Shown: in pieces, positions 59,518 through 64,000 of the stretch
How positions within the stretch are numbered: position 1 is the first letter of the stretch
Layout of the letters: each line of letters begins with the position of its first letter
From: an uncultured Sphingomonadaceae bacterium
GTDB lineage: Bacteria; Pseudomonadota; Alphaproteobacteria; Sphingomonadales; Sphingomonadaceae
DNA length: 64,000 bases
Assembly: GCA_947488625.1 (NCBI GenBank)
Contig: CANKZR010000001.1
Location: 930,001 to 994,000, forward strand
Reading direction: 5' to 3'
Notes under the pieces: generated by a model
What the model was told of the DNA's origin: nothing
What the model saw: only the letters and a program-made list of their open reading frames with translations
Database searches by the model: none
Translations under genes and position numbers: made by a program

Positions 59518-61668
59518 TTAAACCTGTTCCTTGACCAGCGCCCTGGCGCGATGCAGCACGGGTTCGGTATAACCCGAGGGTTGTTTCGAGCCCTGGACGA
59601 TGAGTTCACGCGCAGCGTTCAGGGCGATGGACTGGCGCTCGTTACCGGACATGGGGCGGTATGATGGATCGCCCGCATTCTGGGCATCGACCGTAGCGGC
59701 CATCCGATGCAGTGTTTCATCCACCATCAGGCGGTCGACGATCCCGTGGTGCAGCCAGTTTGCGATGTGCTGGCTGGAAATACGCAACGTGGCACGATCT
59801 TCCATCAGGCCGACATCGTGAATGTCTGGAACTTTCGAACAACCGACACCAGCGTCGATCCAGCGCACCATGTAGCCAAGAATGCCCTGAATGTTGTTGT
59901 CCAGTTCGGCTGCAATCTCTGCGGTAGACCAATCTGTATCCTCGGCCAGCGGCACCGTAAGCAGTTTTTCTACTGGAACGATGGGTTCGGCCAGCCGCTC
60001 TCGCTGACGCTGGGCAACTTCACAGCGCTGGTAATGGGTTGAATGAAGGGTAGCGGCCGTGGGGGAGGGCACCCACGCGGTGCTTGCCCCGCTCATCGGG
60101 TGGCCGATCTTCTGGGTGAGCATGTCACGCAGGGCATCGGGCGCGGCCCACATACCCTTTCCGATCTGCGCGCGGCCAGAAAAACCGCAGGCGAGACCGA
60201 TCTGGACATTGCGATCTTCATAGGCGGCGATCCATTCGGCGGTCTTTATGTCGGCCTTGCGCTGCATTGGGCCTGCCAGCATCGAGGTATGGATTTCGTC
60301 GCCTGTACGATCGAGGAAACCGGTGTTGATGAAGAACACGCGATCCTTCACCGCGTGGATACAGGCGGCCAGGTTCGCGCTGGTGCGCCGTTCCTCGTCC
60401 ATCACGCCGATCTTCAGCGTATGGCGAGGGAGGGCCAGCATGTCCTCCACAGCGTCGAACACGGCATCGGCGAAGGCGCATTCATCCGGCCCATGCATCT
60501 TGGGCTTCACGATATAGATCGACCCGGCGTGGCTGTTACGCAGTCGGCCAAGTTCCTTCAGGTCGTGCAGCCCGATCAGCGCGGTCATGGCGGCATCGAG
60601 CAGGCCTTCGTACATTTGGGAGCCGTCGGGCAAGCGGACGGCGGGCGTGGTCATCAAATGACCTACATTTCGCACCAGCAGCAAACTTCGGCTACGTAGG
60701 GCGTGTTCGTCGCCATGCAAATCGCGATAGGTGCGGTCCGGATTGGCAGTACGCACAACCTTCGTATCACCCTTTGTGAAATTCGCGACCAGATCGCCGC
60801 GCAGCGCGCCGAGCCAATTACGATAGGCCGCGACCTTGTCTTCGGCATCGACGGCTGCGACCGAATCTTCCAGGTCGACGATAGTCGAGAGGGCGGCTTC
60901 GAGGCGGATATCGGCCACGCCCGCAGGATCGTTTGCGCCGATGTCGGATGCACGATCTATAACGATCTCGATATGCAGACCGTTGCGGCGCAGAAGCAGA
61001 TTGTCACCGATGGTTCCGACGAGGTGATCTGGTTGGGCCATCTCGGGCAATCCGCCGGTCCAGTCGCTCCAGCTTCCATCTGCGAGCGGGACCGTATCAT
61101 CGAGAAAGGTCTTGGCCCAGGCGATCACACGGGCGCCGCGCTCTCGGTCATAGCCGGATCCTGTGGGTGTGGTGCCATCCAGCGCATCGGTTCCGTAAAG
61201 CGCGTCGTAAAGACTGCCCCACCGCGCGTTGACGGCGTTCAAAACGAAACGTGCATTAAGCGCTGGTACGACCAGCTGAGGTCCGGCAACTTTCGAAATT
61301 TCGTTGTCTATGCCGGTACTGTCGATGGTGAAGGGGGCAGGCTCGGGGACTAGATAACCCATCTCGCGCAAGAGCTTTGGCGGAACGCCAATACCGGCGC
61401 CGGGATTGTCGCGGTGCCATTGATCGATCGCTTTCTGCAGATCCTCCCGACGCTGCAGCAAGGCGCGATTTTGCGGCGTGAACCTGTCGGACAGTTCAGC
61501 CATTCCGGACCAGAAACGATCAGCATCGATGCCGGTGCCGGGCAGGGCTTCGGTTTCGACGAATGTGGCCAATTCCTCAGCAACGGCCAGCCCCGCGCGA
61601 TGGACGAAACCTTCGCGCGGGGTGGAATTGTCGCCTGGCGATCGATCGCGAAGCGCTGCGTCTGTCAT
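59518..61668 (-). CDS. glcB: Malate synthase G
   Basis: A 716-residue monomeric enzyme that condenses glyoxylate and acetyl-CoA to malate, the second step of the glyoxylate shunt. Typical segments are LHIEIVIDRASDIGANDPAG, DLEDSVAAVDAEDKVAAYRN (Mg/glyoxylate region), DRVFFINTGFLDRTGDEIHT and GPMQRKADIKTAEW. The length matches isoform G (about 720), not isoform A. It is the last gene of the aceA-orf-glcB operon and its ATG overlaps the stop of the 51-residue gene. Confidence 0.97.
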   Translation of the reverse strand: MTDAALRDRSPGDNSTPREGFVHRAGLAVAEELATFVETEALPGTGIDADRFWSGMAELSDRFTPQNRALLQRREDLQKAIDQWHRDNPGAGIGVPPKLLREMGYLVPEPAPFTIDSTGIDNEISKVAGPQLVVPALNARFVLNAVNARWGSLYDALYGTDALDGTTPTGSGYDRERGARVIAWAKTFLDDTVPLADGSWSDWTGGLPEMAQPDHLVGTIGDNLLLRRNGLHIEIVIDRASDIGANDPAGVADIRLEAALSTIVDLEDSVAAVDAEDKVAAYRNWLGALRGDLVANFTKGDTKVVRTANPDRTYRDLHGDEHALRSRSLLLVRNVGHLMTTPAVRLPDGSQMYEGLLDAAMTALIGLHDLKELGRLRNSHAGSIYIVKPKMHGPDECAFADAVFDAVEDMLALPRHTLKIGVMDEERRTSANLAACIHAVKDRVFFINTGFLDRTGDEIHTSMLAGPMQRKADIKTAEWIAAYEDRNVQIGLACGFSGRAQIGKGMWAAPDALRDMLTQKIGHPMSGASTAWVPSPTAATLHSTHYQRCEVAQRQRERLAEPIVPVEKLLTVPLAEDTDWSTAEIAAELDNNIQGILGYMVRWIDAGVGCSKVPDIHDVGLMEDRATLRISSQHIANWLHHGIVDRLMVDETLHRMAATVDAQNAGDPSYRPMSGNERQSIALNAARELIVQGSKQPSGYTEPVLHRARALVKEQV

Positions 61669-61820
61669 CGTGCGAAACGCCCCATGCGGTGATGCAGGTT
61701 CACCAGCTTGCGGGTTTCCGCCGTGTCCTCGCCATTGCGGATCGCTGTTGCCAGCGCGTTGCGAATCAGTCCGAAATCCTCGGTTGAGAAAACGGGGCGG
61801 GCGATTGTGGGTTCTGCCAT
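61665..61820 (-). CDS. 51-residue protein of unknown function between aceA and glcB
   Basis: A short gene starting MAEPTIARPVFSTEDFGLIR, followed by NALATAIRNGEDTAETRKLV and ending NLHHRMGRFAR. It has an excellent ribosome site (GAAGGAGAA, 6 bases before the ATG), and its TGA overlaps the glcB ATG as ATGA, which strongly suggests translation and coupling. It is predicted to be a basic, helical soluble peptide with no signal or membrane segment. I do not recognise the family. Placement between the two glyoxylate-shunt genes suggests a regulatory or assembly role, which is speculative. Confidence 0.75.
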   Translation of the reverse strand: MAEPTIARPVFSTEDFGLIRNALATAIRNGEDTAETRKLVNLHHRMGRFAR

Positions 61821-61847
61821 TGTACTTCTCCTTCGGGTATTGCCGGA

Positions 61848-63440
61848 TCAGGCGGCAAACTGGTTCATGGTGTTGTTGTCGCCGCTGGCCTTCAGAGCAG
61901 CCTCTCCGGCGAATGCTTCCTTGTGGTCGTCTCCGATATCGGACCCGGCCATGTTCTGGTGCTTCACACAGGCAATGCCTTGGCGAATTTCCTCGCGCTG
62001 CACCTGCTTGACGTAACCGAGCATTCCTTCTTCACCGAAGTAGCGCTTGGCCAGATTATCGGTGCTGAGCGCTGCCGTGTGATAGGTGGGCAGGGTAATC
62101 AGGTGGTGGAAGATACCGGCACGCTGCGCACCATCGCGCTGGAAGGTGCGGATCTTCTCGTCCGCTTCCTGCGCCAGTTCGCTGTCGTCGTAATGCTGGC
62201 TCATCAGTTGATCGCGCTCGTACATCGACAGGTCACGGCCCTCGGCTTCCCAGGCGTCATACACCTGCTGGCGGAAGTTCAGCGTCCAGTTGAAGCTAGG
62301 CGAATTATTATAAACCAGCTTGGCCTTGGGGCATACTTCGCGAATGCGGTCCACCATACCGGCGATCTGCTCCACATGCGGCTTCTCGGTCTCGATCCAG
62401 AGAAGGTCGGCGCCGTTCTGCAAAGCGGTGATGCAGTCGAGCACGCAGCGGTCCTCTCCGGTGCCGGGACGGAACTGGAACAGGTTGGACGGCAGACGCT
62501 TGGGGCGAACCAGCGAGCCGTCACGGTTGATCAGCACATCGCCGGGCTCGCCAACGCCATCCACTGTCTCGCAGTCGAGGAAACTGTTGTACTTATCACC
62601 AAGGTCGCCCGGCTGGCGGGTGAAGGCAATCTGCTTGGTCAGGCCAGCACCAAGGCTGTCCGTACGCGCGACGATAATGCCTTCAGGCACGCCCAGTTCG
62701 AGGAAGGCATAGCGGATAGCGCGGATCTTCTGGAGGAAGTCTTCGTGCGGGACGGTAACCTTGCCGTCCTGATGGCCGCACTGCTTCTCGTCAGAAACCT
62801 GGTTCTCGATCTGCAGGGCGCAGGCTCCTGCCTCGATCATCTTGCGCGCCAGCAGGTAGGTCGCCTCTGCATTGCCGAACCCTGCATCGATATCGGCGAT
62901 GATGGGCACGACATGGGTTTCGTGATTGTCGATGGCTTGCTGCGCCGTCGCAGCAGCGGCTTCATCACCCGCTCCGCGCGCGGCATCCAGATCGCGGAAC
63001 AGACCGCCCAGTTCGCGTGCATCGGCCTGACGCAGGAACGTGTAAAGTTCCTCGATCAGCGCGGGAACGCTGGTTTTCTCGTGCATGGATTGATCGGGCA
63101 GGGGGCCAAATTCGCTGCGCAGCGCGGCGATCATCCAGCCGGAAAGGTAGAGATAACGACCCTTGGTGGTGCCGAAATGTTTCTTGATGGAGATCATCTT
63201 CTGCTGGCCGATGAACCCATGCCAGCAGCCCAGCGACTGCGTGTAGGCAGCAGGATCGGCGTCATAAGCGTCCATGTCGGCACGCATGATTTTCGACGTG
63301 TATTTGGCGATATCCAGACCAGTCTGGAAACGGTTCTGGGTACGCAGCCGCGCTGCGAACTCGGGATCGATTCCCTGCCAGTCCGTACCCGTGCGGTGCT
63401 TGATCGCAGATTGGCGGTGGATCTCTTCGAAATAGGTCAT
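61848..63440 (-). CDS. aceA: Isocitrate lyase (531-residue class)
   Basis: A 530-residue enzyme that cleaves isocitrate to succinate and glyoxylate, bypassing the decarboxylating steps of the citrate cycle during growth on acetate or fatty acids. The catalytic loop is KQCGHQDGK with C221 and H223. ADIDAGFGNAEATY supplies the metal ligands. The extra length over E. coli AceA (434) identifies the long form found in Pseudomonas and many alphaproteobacteria. It lies 27 bases before the small gene and faces the divergent regulator across a repeat-rich control region. Confidence 0.96.
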   Translation of the reverse strand: MTYFEEIHRQSAIKHRTGTDWQGIDPEFAARLRTQNRFQTGLDIAKYTSKIMRADMDAYDADPAAYTQSLGCWHGFIGQQKMISIKKHFGTTKGRYLYLSGWMIAALRSEFGPLPDQSMHEKTSVPALIEELYTFLRQADARELGGLFRDLDAARGAGDEAAAATAQQAIDNHETHVVPIIADIDAGFGNAEATYLLARKMIEAGACALQIENQVSDEKQCGHQDGKVTVPHEDFLQKIRAIRYAFLELGVPEGIIVARTDSLGAGLTKQIAFTRQPGDLGDKYNSFLDCETVDGVGEPGDVLINRDGSLVRPKRLPSNLFQFRPGTGEDRCVLDCITALQNGADLLWIETEKPHVEQIAGMVDRIREVCPKAKLVYNNSPSFNWTLNFRQQVYDAWEAEGRDLSMYERDQLMSQHYDDSELAQEADEKIRTFQRDGAQRAGIFHHLITLPTYHTAALSTDNLAKRYFGEEGMLGYVKQVQREEIRQGIACVKHQNMAGSDIGDDHKEAFAGEAALKASGDNNTMNQFAA

Positions 63441-63512
63441 GGAATTGCAAGTCCTTCAGGTGTTGGCTTGCAGCCTTCCTGCCACGCGAATTCCCGCTCG
63501 TCGCAACGTCCG

Positions 63513-63559
63513 GTGTAATGTTGTCGAACTTTACAAGATTAGCGTGTAATGTTGTAAAG
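63513..63559. promoter_or_regulatory. Repeat-rich control region between aceA and the divergent XRE regulator
   Basis: GTGTAATGTTGT occurs twice in direct orientation, at 63513-63524 and 63544-63555 (31 bases apart, about three helical turns). CTTTACAA (63529-63536) and TTGTAAAG (63552-63559) form a perfect 8-base inverted pair. The layout suggests binding of a dimeric HTH protein, most likely the neighbouring regulator acting on itself and on aceA. Confidence 0.65.
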
Positions 63560-63581
63560 GTGGACACATCGGAGGAAAAGC

Positions 63582-64000
63582 ATGGCCGGCAAGACACTCT
63601 ACCTCGGACCACGATTGAAGAAATTGCGCCGCGAACTCGGTTTGACGCAAGCCAACATGGCCACCGATCTCGATATCTCTGCAAGCTACATTGCCCTGAT
63701 GGAGCGCAACCAGCGGCCGGTAACTGCGGAAATGCTGCTGAAGCTTGCCACAACCTATCGTATCAACGTGGCAGACCTTGCTGATGAAGATGCAGACGAG
63801 ACTGCTGCACGCCTGCAATCGGCACTGCGCGATCCTCTGTTCTCCGACATTGCGATCGAACCGCTCGATATAGACGACATCGCAACCAGCTATCCCGGCA
63901 TGGCAGAGGCATTGCTGCGATTGCATACCGCTTTCGGGGAAGAGCAACTGGCGCTGGCGGAAAAGCGGGAGGTTCGAGAGGGCAGCACGGGCGACGTCGC
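63582..64000 (+). CDS. XRE-family regulator, probable glyoxylate-shunt/short-chain-fatty-acid regulator (3' end outside window)
   Basis: About 139 residues are seen and the frame is open at the window end. The HTH (about 8-65) reads LGPRLKKLRRELGLTQANMA then TDLDISASYIALMERNQRPV. The following part (LQSALRDPLFSDIAIEPLDI) matches the RamB/MccR-like regulators of about 470 residues that control acetate and propionate metabolism. A GGAGG box lies at 63571. It is divergent from aceA behind repeated sequences, so regulation of the glyoxylate shunt is a reasonable inference. The effector domain cannot be judged because it is cut off. Confidence 0.8.
   Translation, partial: MAGKTLYLGPRLKKLRRELGLTQANMATDLDISASYIALMERNQRPVTAEMLLKLATTYRINVADLADEDADETAARLQSALRDPLFSDIAIEPLDIDDIATSYPGMAEALLRLHTAFGEEQLALAEKREVREGSTGDV

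Noticed and set aside
61923-63518. Long plus-strand open frame opposite aceA
   Set aside because: It mirrors the isocitrate lyase gene and has no family features.

Overview
The window is high-GC chromosomal DNA of an alphaproteobacterium, most likely a sphingomonad of the Erythrobacter/Altererythrobacter type. This placement is inferred from gene content: a LOV-type HWE histidine kinase, a DUF6456 protein, the 531-residue class of isocitrate lyase, a small SRP RNA beside dnaX, a conjugal-type TraA relaxase, and several sphingomonad-style TonB C-terminal-like secreted proteins. No rRNA operon or replication origin is present.

Layout. 1-3.6 kb: the end of an FAD oxidoreductase gene overlapped by DUF393 and DUF427 genes, a secreted M28 peptidase, a CAU tRNA and a small nuclease. 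3.8-8.6 kb: tRNA-Pro(UGG), a polysaccharide-deacetylase-like gene behind a degenerate histidine kinase, an Lrp regulator and a cation exchanger. 8.6-15.6 kb: the aroQ-accB-accC operon, an orphan holin, a cytochrome b561-YceI fusion, O-acetylhomoserine sulfhydrylase, a Tat-exported carbonic anhydrase and tRNA-Pro(GGG). 15.7-18.7 kb: yajC-secD-secF. 18.7-25.5 kb: a glycosyltransferase, an XRE regulator, DUF6456, a large acidic protein of unknown function, an Uup-type ABC-F ATPase and two small exported proteins. 25.6-30.7 kb: a PhoPQ-like pair, a LOV photosensor kinase with its single-domain receiver, chorismate mutase and polyprenyl diphosphate synthase. 30.7-42.8 kb: hrpB, an NDUFS4-like gene, SRP RNA-dnaX-ebfC, two tandem paralogous secreted proteins, lon, HU, a lipoprotein and an RlmB-type methyltransferase.

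43.0-59.35 kb is a mobile element inserted at the 3' end of tRNA-Tyr(GUA). Its left edge carries an intact tyrosine integrase and four copies of TGTGGGGGTA. Its right edge carries two TGTGGGGGA copies and a degraded second copy of the tRNA 3' end. Inside are an Mrr-type endonuclease, a TraA relaxase with a recognisable oriT, small TraC and TraD genes, and an overlapping minus-strand defence operon: HTH gene - hsdR - hsdS - ABC ATPase - hsdM - PLD-fold protein. No coupling protein or type IV secretion genes are present, so it looks like a mobilizable rather than self-transmissible element. The gene between hsdS and hsdM has the architecture of a PrrC-type anticodon nuclease (ABC ATPase plus a C-terminal Arg-x3-Glu...His pattern) and is the most interesting candidate in the window.

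59.4-64 kb returns to host DNA with the glyoxylate shunt: aceA, a 51-residue gene of unknown function and glcB in one minus-strand operon. A divergent XRE regulator (cut by the window end) lies behind a repeat-rich control region.
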